From: Planktothrix paucivesiculata PCC 9631
GTDB taxonomy: Bacteria > Cyanobacteriota > Cyanobacteriia > Cyanobacteriales > Microcoleaceae
Assembly (NCBI RefSeq): GCF_900009265.2
Contig: NZ_LR735018.1
Coordinates: 566,218-630,217 of the forward strand
Direction: 5' to 3'
DNA length: 64,000 bases
Both the position numbers and the translations under genes were made by a program. Positions within the stretch are counted from its first letter, which is position 1, and each line of letters begins with the position of its first letter. Below are positions 1-9,527 of the stretch, one piece after another. Under the pieces are notes generated by a model, which searched no databases, had not been told where the DNA came from, and worked only from the letters and a program-made list of their open reading frames with translations.

Positions 1-1
1 C

Positions 2-1765
2 CCTCTCCAAAAACAATCGGATTCCACAATTAATCCCACGGATAGTAGTGATTCCATGGATATTGTTACACCAGAAATTCCTAATTATACCCCCCTCCAA
101 AAACAACCGGATTCCACAATTAATCCCACAAATATTGTTACACTGGAAATTCCTAATTATTCTCCCCTCCAAAAACAACCGGATTCCACAATTAATCCCA
201 CGGAAAGTAGTGATTCCATGGATATTGCTACACCAGAAATTCCTACTTATACCCCTCTCCAAAAACAACCGGATTCCACAATTAATCCCACAAATATTGT
301 TACACCGGAAATTCCTAATTATTCTCCCCTCCAAAAACAATCAGATTCCACAATTAATTCCCCAGACAGTAGTGATTCCACAGATATTGCTACACCAGAA
401 ATTCCTAATTATACCCCTCTCCAAAAACAACCAGATTCCACAATTAATCCCCCAGACAGTAGTGATTCCACAGATATTGCTACACCAGAAATTCCTAATT
501 ATACCCCTCTCCAAAAACAATCAGATTCCACAATTAATCCCCCAGACAGTAGTGATTCCACAGATATTGCTACACCGGAAATTCCTAATTATACCCCTCT
601 CCAAAAACAATCGGATTCTACAATTAATCCCCCAGACAGTAGTGATTCCACAGATATTGCTACACCAGAAATTTCTAATTATACCCCTCTCCAAAAACAA
701 CCGGATTCCACAATTAATCCCCCAGACAGTAGTAATTCCACAAATATTGTTACACCAGAAATTCCTAATTATTCCCCTCTCCAAAAACAATCCGATTCCA
801 CAATTAATCCCACGGAAAGTAGTGATTCCACAGATATTGCTACACCAGAAATTCCTAATTATACCCCTCTCCAAAAACAATCAGATTCCACAATTAATCC
901 CCCAGACAGTAGTGATTCCACAGATATTGCTACACCGGAAATTCCTAATTACACCCCTCTCCAAAAACAACCGGATTCTACCGTTGACAACATTCCCAAA
1001 ACAGAATCCACATCAACAATTAACCTCACAGATATTATTAACCCGAAAATTTCCAATTATTCCCCTCTCCAAAAACAATCGGATTCCACAATTAATCACC
1101 CAGATAGTAGTGATTCCACGGATATTGTTACACCAGAAGTTTCTAATTATTCCCCTCTCCAAAAACAACCGGATTCCACAATTAATCCCCCAGACAGTAG
1201 TGATTCCACAAATATTGTTACACCGGAAATTTCTAATTATACCCCCCTCCAAAAACAACCGGATTCCACAATTAATCCCCCAGACAGTAGTGATTCCACA
1301 GATATTGCTACACCAGAAATTCCTAATTATACCCCTCTCCAAAAACAACTGGATTCTACAATTAATCCCACAGATATTGCTACACCAGAAGTTTCTAATT
1401 ATTCCCCTCTCCAAAAACAATCGAATTCTACAATTAATCCCCCAGATATTATTAACCCAGAAATTCCTAATTATTCCCCCATCCAAAAACAATCAGATTC
1501 TACAATTAATCCCACGGAAAGTAGTGATTCCACAAATATTGCTACACCAGAAATTTCTAATTATACCCCTCTCCAAAAACAACCGGATTCCACAATTAAT
1601 CCCCCAGACAGTAGTGATTCCACAGATATTGCTACACCAGAAATTTCTAATTATACCCCTCTCCAAAAACAACCGGATTCCACAATTAATCCCCCAGACA
1701 GTAGTGATTCCACAGATATTGCTACACCAGAAATTCCTAATTATACCCCTCTCCAAAAACAATCA
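2..1765 (+). repeat. In-frame 90/72-bp tandem coding repeat, 21 copies
   Basis: The core PLQKQ recurs 21 times in the translated frame. Most units are 90 bp (for example the copies starting at 421 and 511). Several are 72 bp and lack the six-residue segment DSSDST/ESSDSM, and one divergent unit near 980-1075 is longer. Because unit lengths are multiples of three, a second forward frame and several reverse frames also stay open; they are artefacts of the repeat. Near-identity between copies implies recent expansion or homogenisation and likely copy-number variation. Confidence 0.95.
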
Positions 1766-2605
1766 GAAAGTCAAACTGTTGCACAATTGTTAAGACAACC
1801 TGGTGCTATTTCTAAACTACCTCAAGTATTAGAAAATCTTACCACTAGCAAACCTTTAGGTATTTCTCAACCTCTGGTTCAAACATCTAAATTGATCTCA
1901 GAAACTTCCTTCCTTGAAACTAATCCCATGCTGGCAAAAGATGAAGATGAAAATGTTTTAGATAATCTGGATCAGTTTGCTTCTTTATCAAGGACTAATA
2001 TAAAGCCAAAATCCGAACCAAATTTTAACAATGAATCATCACAACAAGGTATAATGATTCAACAGCAAGAAAGCGATTTCTCAACTTCAGATGTTCCTGA
2101 TTCTTGGTCAAGTATTGAAGAATTGCTTGGTGAAAGTAACTCAATACCAAGTGAACCAACTGTTGTGCAAGCTTTCTCCACAAAAGCAGGCAGACAACCG
2201 AAGCACCGTAAACACCCGCATCGGTTGTTGGATGCCCGTACCGGGATGCTGCTACCCCCTGGAATTTCTAGGGGTGTTTCGGGAATTCACAGTTTAGATT
2301 TACAACAGCAGCCAACTTCTGTAAAAGCGCTCATGGAAAAGACGATCCAAACTAGGATACAACAGGAACAAAAAACTGCTAGTCGTAAAGCTGAACCTGT
2401 TCAGACTCTTACTCGCTCAAATATAGGACTGGAAGAGTCTCGGGTTTCGTTGATAAGTGAAGCAGAAAAGGAGGAAACAAAACAGGCGGAAACTAAAACA
2501 GATCAGGTGGAAATCTTGGCTAGAGAAATTTATGGCCTTGTTCGACAACGTTTTGAAATAGAAAGGGAGCGACAAGGTTCATCTTATGATCGTCGATTAT
2601 TTTAA
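2..2605 (+). CDS. Giant repeat protein of the CIS locus, 5' end outside window
   Basis: The reading frame is open from the first bases, so the N-terminus lies upstream; the ATG at 56 is only an internal Met inside the repeats. Residues up to about nucleotide 1765 are a Ser/Thr/Pro/Asp-rich repeat of 30 or 24 residues built around NYTPLQKQ and DSTINPPDSSDST. The unique C-terminal 280 residues are hydrophilic and end with a charged helical segment containing LAREIYGLVRQRFEIERERQ. The gene lies 77 bp before the Cis7-like gene, the position of Cis6/Afp6-type genes in extracellular CIS loci, and I recall a similar C-terminal motif in such proteins, but I cannot verify this. The function is unknown; a fibre, surface linker or length-related structural role is possible. 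Neighbouring genes show no such repetition. Confidence 0.8.
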   Translation, partial: PLQKQSDSTINPTDSSDSMDIVTPEIPNYTPLQKQPDSTINPTNIVTLEIPNYSPLQKQPDSTINPTESSDSMDIATPEIPTYTPLQKQPDSTINPTNIVTPEIPNYSPLQKQSDSTINSPDSSDSTDIATPEIPNYTPLQKQPDSTINPPDSSDSTDIATPEIPNYTPLQKQSDSTINPPDSSDSTDIATPEIPNYTPLQKQSDSTINPPDSSDSTDIATPEISNYTPLQKQPDSTINPPDSSNSTNIVTPEIPNYSPLQKQSDSTINPTESSDSTDIATPEIPNYTPLQKQSDSTINPPDSSDSTDIATPEIPNYTPLQKQPDSTVDNIPKTESTSTINLTDIINPKISNYSPLQKQSDSTINHPDSSDSTDIVTPEVSNYSPLQKQPDSTINPPDSSDSTNIVTPEISNYTPLQKQPDSTINPPDSSDSTDIATPEIPNYTPLQKQLDSTINPTDIATPEVSNYSPLQKQSNSTINPPDIINPEIPNYSPIQKQSDSTINPTESSDSTNIATPEISNYTPLQKQPDSTINPPDSSDSTDIATPEISNYTPLQKQPDSTINPPDSSDSTDIATPEIPNYTPLQKQSESQTVAQLLRQPGAISKLPQVLENLTTSKPLGISQPLVQTSKLISETSFLETNPMLAKDEDENVLDNLDQFASLSRTNIKPKSEPNFNNESSQQGIMIQQQESDFSTSDVPDSWSSIEELLGESNSIPSEPTVVQAFSTKAGRQPKHRKHPHRLLDARTGMLLPPGISRGVSGIHSLDLQQQPTSVKALMEKTIQTRIQQEQKTASRKAEPVQTLTRSNIGLEESRVSLISEAEKEETKQAETKTDQVEILAREIYGLVRQRFEIERERQGSSYDRRLF

Positions 2606-2682
2606 GTATAATTTTTGCTCAAAAAGTTCTTAATAAATTTTTTGATGCTATCAACAAATAGGACATAGAATAGGAGAAAAAC

Positions 2683-3543
2683 ATGGCTGAATCAAGTTCA
2701 TCAAAATCAACAGTAGCAGCAGTTGTTTCAACACTGCAAACAGCGTTAAAAAATGCCATGCTGGAGGCGGCGGATATAAAAATTTTAGAAGCTGCCGCAG
2801 CAAATGATCTGGCCAGAGATCAGCAGTTTCTATCAGAAGAAGAAAACTTTAAAAAACAAGCTCAGAAAAGTTATAAAGCGCAACAAGGGGATCAACGGTT
2901 AGTCAAAGCTGCTTTAATACCGAGAACGGGTGAAGCAGCTTCTGCGATTTACTTTATGTTCAATCCAACTGATTTGAGTTTAAGCCGAAGTGTTACGATT
3001 AAAACAATGGATGGATCGAGAACACAAAGGGGTTTACCCAAAGTTAACTTTGGCTTTATTGAAGCTTATAAACTTACCTTATCTGGGATTTTATTTGATA
3101 CCTATGAAACGGGTGCGAGTGTTTTTGATAGCATTAAACCCCTATTGGATGCAGTGGATTTTTCTAAGTTTAAAGATCCTTTTGCGAAACCAACAACTTC
3201 TGATGGATTCCAAGAAAGGCTGGTTAAATTAAGTTCATCAGAAACAGCAATGAAATCTTTTGTCGGATCGGTCGGGGGAAAAAATGTCTTGGGTGCTCGA
3301 GAATTTGGTTCAGAAAAGGTGGGTAGTCAGACCTTGGAAACAAGACGACCTCCTGTTTTTTATTTTATTTGGGGTGAAAAGAATTATATGTGTTGTATGA
3401 TCAAACAATTAGACTATAAATTAACCATGTTTTTACCCAATGGAACACCCGTGCGAGCCATGGTTACCATTACCTTAGAAGAAGTGGATTTAGGGGTGGC
3501 AAGTAGAGCCTTCAGCGAGCGCCAAAAATTCATTGTTACATAA
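2683..3543 (+). CDS. CIS tube-adaptor protein, Cis7-like (CIS_tube domain)
   Basis: This 286-residue protein matches the CIS tube-protein N-terminal family that bridges inner tube and spike/baseplate in AFP/PVC-type particles. The family signature is visible at about residues 78-110 (LIPRTGEAASAIYFMFNPTD, then LSLSRSVT) and in the later segments FGFIEAYKLTLSGILFDTYETG and RRPPVFYFIWGE. Residues 1-70 form a charged, Ala/Gln-rich helix not usual in short family members. No C-terminal LysM domain is visible, unlike Afp7-type proteins. An AGGAG at 2672-2676 sits 6 nt before the ATG. It is followed after a repeat-filled gap by the spike gene, in line with canonical CIS order. Confidence 0.88.
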   Translation: MAESSSSKSTVAAVVSTLQTALKNAMLEAADIKILEAAAANDLARDQQFLSEEENFKKQAQKSYKAQQGDQRLVKAALIPRTGEAASAIYFMFNPTDLSLSRSVTIKTMDGSRTQRGLPKVNFGFIEAYKLTLSGILFDTYETGASVFDSIKPLLDAVDFSKFKDPFAKPTTSDGFQERLVKLSSSETAMKSFVGSVGGKNVLGAREFGSEKVGSQTLETRRPPVFYFIWGEKNYMCCMIKQLDYKLTMFLPNGTPVRAMVTITLEEVDLGVASRAFSERQKFIVT

Positions 3544-3570
3544 TCACTTTTAGTTAGGGAACACCGGAAC

Positions 3571-3660
3571 AGGGAATAGGGAATAGGGAATAGGGAATAG
3601 GGATGAAAGACTGATAACTGATGACTGATAACTGATGACTGATAACTGATAACTGATTAT
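3571..3660 (+). repeat. Short tandem repeats (GGGAATA and CTGATAA/CTGATGA)
   Basis: The gap between the Cis7-like and spike genes is filled by about four GGGAATA heptamers and then alternating CTGATAA/CTGATGA heptamers. These are cyanobacterial STRRs. They leave no obvious room for a promoter, so transcription probably reads through. Confidence 0.9.
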
Positions 3661-3674
3661 TAGTAGGTTGTTTT

Positions 3675-5672
3675 ATGACTTCACAAGCAACGGATTATGT
3701 CTCTACTCCTATTATTACAGTTGATGGAGTTGATCCAGACTTAATGAATGATTTTAGGCGGGATATCCTGCAAATTTCTGTAGAAGAAAGTTTGCATTTA
3801 CCCGCTATGTTTACCGTAGTTATTAATAATCCTTATGCTGCCACTGATCAAGAGACAAAAACCTGGAAGTATGATCGGGATATTATCCAAATTGGTAAAG
3901 TTATTAAAATTGGTTTTATTCCCAGTACGAATTCTGATTCTGCACCCAAAAATAATCAGCCAACCTATTTAATTGAAGGAGAAATTACAGCAATTGAAAC
4001 TCATTTTTCAGGACAAACTCAAGCTCCTATTGTAATTCGGGGTTATGATATTTCCCATCGCTTACATCGAGGACTTTATATTCGCTCGTTTCAAGATTAT
4101 ACCGATTCTGATATTGTTAAAAAAATTGCCGAAGAAGTGGGAATTCAAACCCATACAATTCATTCTAGTGGGGAAAAACATGAATACGTTTTTCAAGAAA
4201 ATCAAACAAATATGGCGTTTTTGCGGGAACGAGCCGCCCGCATTGGGTTTGAACTATTTGTCCAAGATGGTAAACTGAATTTTCGCAATCCCAAAATTAA
4301 CGAAGTTTTACAGTTAGTTTGGCTGGCGGATTTTACCAGTTTTCGTGTTCGTTTAACCAGTGCCGAACAGGTGAAAGCTGTGGAAGTGCGGAGTTGGGAC
4401 TATGAAAGAAAGGAACCTATCGTTGCTCGTATTCCCAAAGAAACCAGTCAATCGACAGACGCGCCCGGACACGTCTCTACTGACGTTCTGACCCGTACCG
4501 AATATGGAAAAGGTAGGGACTATAGCCAAAAGTTCGGGTTAAACCCTTCGGAACCTAAGCTATTAGTTGTGGATCAACCCACTGCTACCATCAAAGAAGC
4601 AGAAGTGATGGCACAGGCACTTTTTAACGAATTAGAAGGGGATTTTATCTATGCCGATGCCCGGGGACTGGGCAACCCCAGCATCCGACCGGGGAAAGTT
4701 GTGGAACTAGATAGAATGGGTCGTTATAGTGGCAGTTATTACGTTACCGAAAGTCGCCATCTATTTTATCAGGGAATTTACACAACGGAATTTAGTGTGC
4801 GGGGACTCCGGGGAGATAACTTGTTGCAAACCCTTTCCCCAAGTACACGCCTCAGACCCGGACAGACCCATTTGGTGGGTATTGTCACGGATAACAAAGA
4901 TCCCAAGGGTTGGGGACGGGTGCGGGTGAAATTTCCGACCCTGACCCCGGAAAAAGATAGTACCGCCCATGCTAGTTACTGGGCGAGGGTTGTGGGGGTG
5001 GGGGCTGGCCCAGGTCGCGGGTTCGACTGTTTGCCGGAAATTAATGATGAGGTGTTAGTTGCCTTTGAACATGGAGACATTCATCGCCCCTATATTATTG
5101 GTGGGGTTTGGAATGGCAAAGATCAGCCCCCCGCTAATATCAAGGATTCAGTAGATAAAGGAAAAGTCCGCTTACGAACGTTTAAAACTCGTACCCAGCA
5201 TACTTTACAGTTTGTCGAGGAAGATAAAGGTGGAACGGCGGCGGGTATTTATATTCAAACCAGTCAGGGCCATCAAATTCGCCTAAATGATAGTAATGGG
5301 TCAATTGAGATGAGGACTAAGGCGGGACAGTCCATCCGCTTAGATGATCAGGGGGGTATTACTATCGAGTCTCGGGGAAATATTCAGCTACAACCGGGAA
5401 CAGGACAGGTGTTAGTATCGGGTAATGTTTCAGCAGCACAACTCCTAGTTGGGACTACAGGAAATATTGTCAATGTTGGAGAAACCTTAACTAATTTGCA
5501 ACAGCAAATTCAGCAAAATACAAATAGCGATCGCACCCGTTCTCAGGAAATGGCTCAACTTAAGGAGCAGGTTCAACAAAATATTAGCACTGATATTCAG
5601 CAAGCTCAAACCTTAAGCAACCTACAAAAAAAAATCACCGCCAGTTCTTCTTCTAATCAGGTTTCCCCTTGA
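3675..5672 (+). CDS. VgrG-like spike protein (Cis8-like)
   Basis: The product is the trimeric central spike at the baseplate tip. Residues 1-390 resemble the gpD/gp27-like hub, with FLRERAARIGFELFV typical of phage late-control D proteins. Residues about 395-480 are the gp5/OB fold (HLVGIVTDNKDPKGWGRVRV, then NDEVLVAFEHGDIHRPYIIG). Residues 500-590 are short beta repeats (GIYIQTSQGHQIRLNDSNGS) that would form the spike shaft. The last 65 residues are Gln-rich predicted coiled coil (LTNLQQQIQQN), an unusual ending. No toxin domain is fused. The start is the ATG at 3675, which has only a weak upstream Shine-Dalgarno-like GTAGG. Gene order and domain order make the call firm. Confidence 0.93.
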   Translation: MTSQATDYVSTPIITVDGVDPDLMNDFRRDILQISVEESLHLPAMFTVVINNPYAATDQETKTWKYDRDIIQIGKVIKIGFIPSTNSDSAPKNNQPTYLIEGEITAIETHFSGQTQAPIVIRGYDISHRLHRGLYIRSFQDYTDSDIVKKIAEEVGIQTHTIHSSGEKHEYVFQENQTNMAFLRERAARIGFELFVQDGKLNFRNPKINEVLQLVWLADFTSFRVRLTSAEQVKAVEVRSWDYERKEPIVARIPKETSQSTDAPGHVSTDVLTRTEYGKGRDYSQKFGLNPSEPKLLVVDQPTATIKEAEVMAQALFNELEGDFIYADARGLGNPSIRPGKVVELDRMGRYSGSYYVTESRHLFYQGIYTTEFSVRGLRGDNLLQTLSPSTRLRPGQTHLVGIVTDNKDPKGWGRVRVKFPTLTPEKDSTAHASYWARVVGVGAGPGRGFDCLPEINDEVLVAFEHGDIHRPYIIGGVWNGKDQPPANIKDSVDKGKVRLRTFKTRTQHTLQFVEEDKGGTAAGIYIQTSQGHQIRLNDSNGSIEMRTKAGQSIRLDDQGGITIESRGNIQLQPGTGQVLVSGNVSAAQLLVGTTGNIVNVGETLTNLQQQIQQNTNSDRTRSQEMAQLKEQVQQNISTDIQQAQTLSNLQKKITASSSSNQVSP

Positions 5673-5760
5673 TATCTTCCGGTGATTAGACCTTTGGCGA
5701 ATACTCCCTTGAGAATCTATCGGCTAAATTAAAAACATCTATCTGGGGAGGGAGTTGGCA

Positions 5761-6177
5761 ATGGTTAATTTAGCGAATCGACAATTAAGCCGTCCTTACT
5801 TGGGTCAAGGTTTACGATTTCCCGTGCAAATCAACCTTCAGGGCAACCTGGACTTGAGTGCAGAGGAACAGAATATCAGAGAATCAATTTATATTATCCT
5901 CCTGACCCAATGGGGAGAACGGGTTTATCGGCCGAATTTTGGCTGTCGTTTGTCCGAGTTGAATTTTGCCCCGATTAACCAACAAACCCTGATGTTAATG
6001 CGAATTTATGTCCAAGAAGCATTAGAACTTTGGGAACCCCGAATTATTGTTGATGAAGTCCTAACCCAGCCTCACTCCTATCAGGGAAGAGTTGATATTA
6101 ATATTATTTACCGTCTGCAAAAAACTTACGAAGGACGCAGTATTGTTTTTCCCTTTTATTTGCAAGTTGAAAACTGA
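5761..6177 (+). CDS. gp25-like baseplate wedge protein (Cis9-like)
   Basis: This 138-residue protein belongs to the gp25/W family of baseplate wedge components that link spike, sheath and wedge. The family core is visible: QGLRFPVQINLQGNLDLSA, then IRESIYIILLTQWGERVYRP and FGCRLSELNFAP. A TTG at 5755 is also in frame, but it lies inside the purine-rich GGGGAGGGAG at 5745-5754; the ATG at 5761 is spaced correctly from that Shine-Dalgarno and is preferred. It sits between the spike and the J-like gene as in AFP, but no PAAR-tip gene follows it. Confidence 0.92.
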   Translation: MVNLANRQLSRPYLGQGLRFPVQINLQGNLDLSAEEQNIRESIYIILLTQWGERVYRPNFGCRLSELNFAPINQQTLMLMRIYVQEALELWEPRIIVDEVLTQPHSYQGRVDINIIYRLQKTYEGRSIVFPFYLQVEN

Positions 6178-6184
6178 TTACGAA

Positions 6185-6280
6185 TTACCCATTGCCCATT
6201 ACCCATTGCCCATTGCCCATTCCCTATTCCCTATTACCCATTACCCATTGCCCATTGCCCATTCCCTATTCCCTATTCCC
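6185..6280 (+). repeat. STRR block CCCATTR / CCCTATT between Cis9-like and Cis11-like genes
   Basis: About thirteen heptamers of the CCCATTG, CCCATTA and CCCTATT types occupy nearly the whole gap. They run in the opposite orientation to the GGGAATA block at 3571. Confidence 0.93.
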
Positions 6281-6291
6281 TTTAGATTTTT

Positions 6292-8475
6292 ATGGTTTTT
6301 GACTTTTTACCTAAACTACCTAAACCTAACTTAGATGATCGGGACTATGAAGACCTGGTAAAAGAATGTATTCTTAGAATTCCCCGCTATTGTCCAGAGT
6401 GGACAAACTATAATCCCAGTGATCCAGGTATTACCTTAGTTGAACTATTTGCCTGGTTAACTGACCAAATGTTAGCTCGGTTTAATCAAGTCCCCCGACG
6501 CAACTATATTACTTTCTTAGAATTGCTCGGTATTCGTTTACAACCGCCCAAACCAGCAACCACAGAAATAACATTTTATTTAGTCGGCGATTTGCCAGAC
6601 GCTTATACCATCACCACGGGAACTGAAGTCGCCACAGGACGCACGGCCACCCAGTCCGCCATTGTGTTTACAACCGACCAACCCCTGATTATTGGTCAAC
6701 CCACCATCCAACACTTTCTTACCGGGGATACAGCACCCTCAACCCCCCAGGTTTTGCGCGATCGCTTTACCAACTTCTGGAGTGCCCAAGAGCCGGGTAA
6801 CTGGTCAGGGCCAGAGCTTTCCCTGTTTAGTGATAGTCCCCAACCGGGTAATTGCTTTTATGTGGTCTTTGACCCCGATGAACCCCTCGATGGTAACGTT
6901 CTCAGCATTCGGATCAAAGGTCAAGAAGCCACTCCCACCGGAATTAACCCCAAAGCACCCCCCCGTAGTTGGGAAGCCTGGAATGGAAGTGAATGGCAAC
7001 CCGTCCTCCTACAAGAATCCGATGACGAAACCCAAGGTTTTAGCTTCAGTAACCTCGCCCAAAAAGGAGGTAATCCCTTACAAGGCGCTGACGTGACCTT
7101 ACACCTGCCAATTAACTTTCCTCCGGCTCACTTCACCGCCTATCGAGGTCGGTGGTTGCGGTGTGTTTGTACAGAACCCGATCCCAGACAACCCGCCTAC
7201 AGTCGCTCACCTCGGATGATTGGGATTACGGCTACAGCCATTGGGGGAACGGTGAAAGCAACCCAATGTGAAATTATTGAAGATGAAATCTTGGGGGAAA
7301 GCAACGGTGACCCCGGACAGTTTTTTCAACTTGAAGGAGCACCCGTACTAGAACGGCGGGAGGACGAATATCTGATTGTTACTCCCCCAGGTGCCATTCC
7401 CCAACGCTGGCAAGAGGTGAAGGATTTTTCTAATTCGGGAGTCAATGATCAACACTATATTATCGACTCCCTAACAGGTGTCCTGCAATTGGGCCCATTA
7501 GTCAGGGAAGCCAGCCAACTCAAGGAAGCAATGGAGTTAAGGGCAAACGTCCAAACCAACACCTCCAGGCAAATGCTACTTTCAAATTCCGACTTACAAA
7601 ACCAATATGGCAGCATTCCCCCAAAAGGATCGGTGTTGCAGATGTCTCGTTACCGCACGGGGGGAGGTTCGGGGGGAAACGTTCAGGTGGGGACGTTAGA
7701 AATTTTGAAAACGGCCGTTCCTTATGTTGCCAGTGTGATTAACCATCAACCTGCCAGAAATGGAGCCGAGGCGGAAACCTTAGAACAGGCAGCGATTCGT
7801 GTGCCCCAAATGCTTCGTACCCGCGATCGCGCCGTCACCCCTGAAGATTTTGAAGAATTGGCGATTCGGGGCGGGGCTGGGGGTGTTGCTCGCGCTCACT
7901 GTTTACCCGTCACCAGTGGCAAAGGAGGGACAGTACGGGTTTTAATTGTCCCCCAAGTGACAATAGATGACATCACCTATAGTGAGGGTATTCACCCCAA
8001 CCAGTTCACCCTCACCGATGACCTGGAGCAAAAAGTGATCGCCTACTTGGACGAACGCCGACTGTTAGGAGTTCAGGCCTTATGTGTCTCCGGTGACTAT
8101 ACGGGGGTCGCAATTCAGGCGGAAGTTGCCCTCAAACCCGAATACAATCACCCCCTTGCCCAGCAAACTCTCCGCCAACAAATGCTAGTCGCCCTTTACA
8201 GCTTTTTTAATCCGATTACTGGAGGCATCGATCAAAAGGGCTGGCCCCTGGGTCAACCCGTCTATCTCAGCGACGCGATCACTGTCCTTCAGCAGTTTGA
8301 TGCCATTCGTTATATTGGCACCCTGCAACTGTTTGAACTTCAGCGTCAAGGACAATCTTGGGTTCGCCTACCCCCATCCCCCACTGTTAATCCCGGCCCC
8401 ATGGGCTTGATCTGTTCCTGGGCTGATTTGACCCTGCGATCGCAGCACGTTATTTCACTAATTTATGGCTCGTGA
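6292..8475 (+). CDS. Baseplate J-like protein (Cis11-like)
   Basis: This 727-residue protein is the large wedge component of the baseplate. The N-terminus has the typical opening LDDRDYEDLVKECILRIPRY followed by EWTNYNPSDPGITLVELFAW. The J-like core lies at about residues 485-560 (ARNGAEAETLEQAAIRVP, then RAVTPEDFEELAIR). The intervening 350 residues form the expanded middle seen in AFP11-type rather than short phage J proteins. The ATG at 6292 has no clear Shine-Dalgarno because the STRR block lies directly upstream. The 3' end overlaps the next gene by 11 bp, indicating translational coupling. Confidence 0.92.
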   Translation: MVFDFLPKLPKPNLDDRDYEDLVKECILRIPRYCPEWTNYNPSDPGITLVELFAWLTDQMLARFNQVPRRNYITFLELLGIRLQPPKPATTEITFYLVGDLPDAYTITTGTEVATGRTATQSAIVFTTDQPLIIGQPTIQHFLTGDTAPSTPQVLRDRFTNFWSAQEPGNWSGPELSLFSDSPQPGNCFYVVFDPDEPLDGNVLSIRIKGQEATPTGINPKAPPRSWEAWNGSEWQPVLLQESDDETQGFSFSNLAQKGGNPLQGADVTLHLPINFPPAHFTAYRGRWLRCVCTEPDPRQPAYSRSPRMIGITATAIGGTVKATQCEIIEDEILGESNGDPGQFFQLEGAPVLERREDEYLIVTPPGAIPQRWQEVKDFSNSGVNDQHYIIDSLTGVLQLGPLVREASQLKEAMELRANVQTNTSRQMLLSNSDLQNQYGSIPPKGSVLQMSRYRTGGGSGGNVQVGTLEILKTAVPYVASVINHQPARNGAEAETLEQAAIRVPQMLRTRDRAVTPEDFEELAIRGGAGGVARAHCLPVTSGKGGTVRVLIVPQVTIDDITYSEGIHPNQFTLTDDLEQKVIAYLDERRLLGVQALCVSGDYTGVAIQAEVALKPEYNHPLAQQTLRQQMLVALYSFFNPITGGIDQKGWPLGQPVYLSDAITVLQQFDAIRYIGTLQLFELQRQGQSWVRLPPSPTVNPGPMGLICSWADLTLRSQHVISLIYGS

Positions 8476-9484
8476 ACTCCTGAGTTTAAAATTAATTCCT
8501 ATGCGATCGCCAGAAGCAAGTTTAAACACGCTTCCGATTCAGGCATCGGAAAATATTAATCTGGAAAATCCGAGTCTTTTAATTGTTCCAGGAGAAGCCA
8601 GTGAATTGGTAGTCAATTTAGAAAATTTCGGGACTTATACTTTAGAATTAACCCTGGAAATTACAGGTGATTTTCCTCGTAATTGGTATACTATCATTAC
8701 AGAAGTAGAGGAAGAAAATTCCGCGTTTTTACTAACACCTGGCGAAACAATCAAAGCGATTATCCGCTTCCAAACCCCGGCGGATTTCTTTGAAAATCCC
8801 TTTGCCCTTGGTGTGGGTCAAGTTCTGAAATTAGATTATCAAAGCCGTTTAGCTGTTTATGGAGCAGCCCAGGGAAGATCACAATTGCTGGAAACAGCCA
8901 CTTTTAACCTCTATGTTCGCCCGGTTAGTCGTTATCAACAATTTCTACCTAATTTTTATCGAGAAATTGATTTTGTCGGACGTTTTCTGCAAATTTTTGA
9001 AGCAACTTTAGAACCCGATGTCCAAATTCTTTCTAACCTTTGGGCTTATTTAGATCCCCTGACAGCCCCAATCGGAATGTTAGAGTTTCTAGCCCACTGG
9101 GTGGGCTGGAGAAATCAACCTTATTTAACCTTAGAACAGCAAAGAAACTTAATCCGAAATGCTATTGAAATTTACAGATGGCGAGGAACTCGGCGGGGTC
9201 TGCGCCTGTATCTTTACTTAGCAACTCGTTTACCTTTAGATGATCACATTATGAATGAAGATGAAAAACATATTGGAATTTATGAGTTTTTTAATTCCGG
9301 CTTTGTCTTGGATAAAACTCGCTTAGGTTACGATGCAATTTTGGGAGGAGTGCGACCCTTTCATTTTACAGTTCGCCTGCGTCCCGAACCCGATCGCCCC
9401 ATTGAAGAAGCGTTAGTGAGAACTATTATTGAACAGGAAAAACCAGCATTTTGTAGTTACGAGTTAATTATAGAAACAAGCTAA
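8465..9484 (+). CDS. Tail-protein-I/TIGR02242-like baseplate protein (Cis12-like)
   Basis: Residues about 25-155 form an Ig-like beta domain (NLENFGTYTLELTLEITGDF and LLTPGETIKAIIRFQTP). Residues 155-335 carry the phage tail domain (FLPNFYREIDFVGRFLQIFE, then LAHWVGWRNQPYLTLEQQR and YRWRGTRRGLRLYL) that pairs with J-like proteins in wedges. The 11-bp overlap with the J-like gene supports assembly of the two products together. The Ig-like segment is similar in style to those of the two membrane proteins encoded at 12519 and 14854, which could give a docking surface; that is inference. Confidence 0.88.
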   Translation: MARELLSLKLIPMRSPEASLNTLPIQASENINLENPSLLIVPGEASELVVNLENFGTYTLELTLEITGDFPRNWYTIITEVEEENSAFLLTPGETIKAIIRFQTPADFFENPFALGVGQVLKLDYQSRLAVYGAAQGRSQLLETATFNLYVRPVSRYQQFLPNFYREIDFVGRFLQIFEATLEPDVQILSNLWAYLDPLTAPIGMLEFLAHWVGWRNQPYLTLEQQRNLIRNAIEIYRWRGTRRGLRLYLYLATRLPLDDHIMNEDEKHIGIYEFFNSGFVLDKTRLGYDAILGGVRPFHFTVRLRPEPDRPIEEALVRTIIEQEKPAFCSYELIIETS

Positions 9485-9527
9485 AAAAAGACAGAGAATA
9501 GGCAATAGGCAATAGAAGAAATTCAGT

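Noticed and set aside
2-1765. The 90-bp tandem repeat as a CRISPR array
   Set aside because: Units are contiguous, have no unique spacers and are translated in frame.
48-1793. A second long + frame and three long - strand frames within the tandem repeats
   Set aside because: They stay open only because the repeat unit is a multiple of three; the frame continuing into a unique C-terminus to 2605 is the real one.
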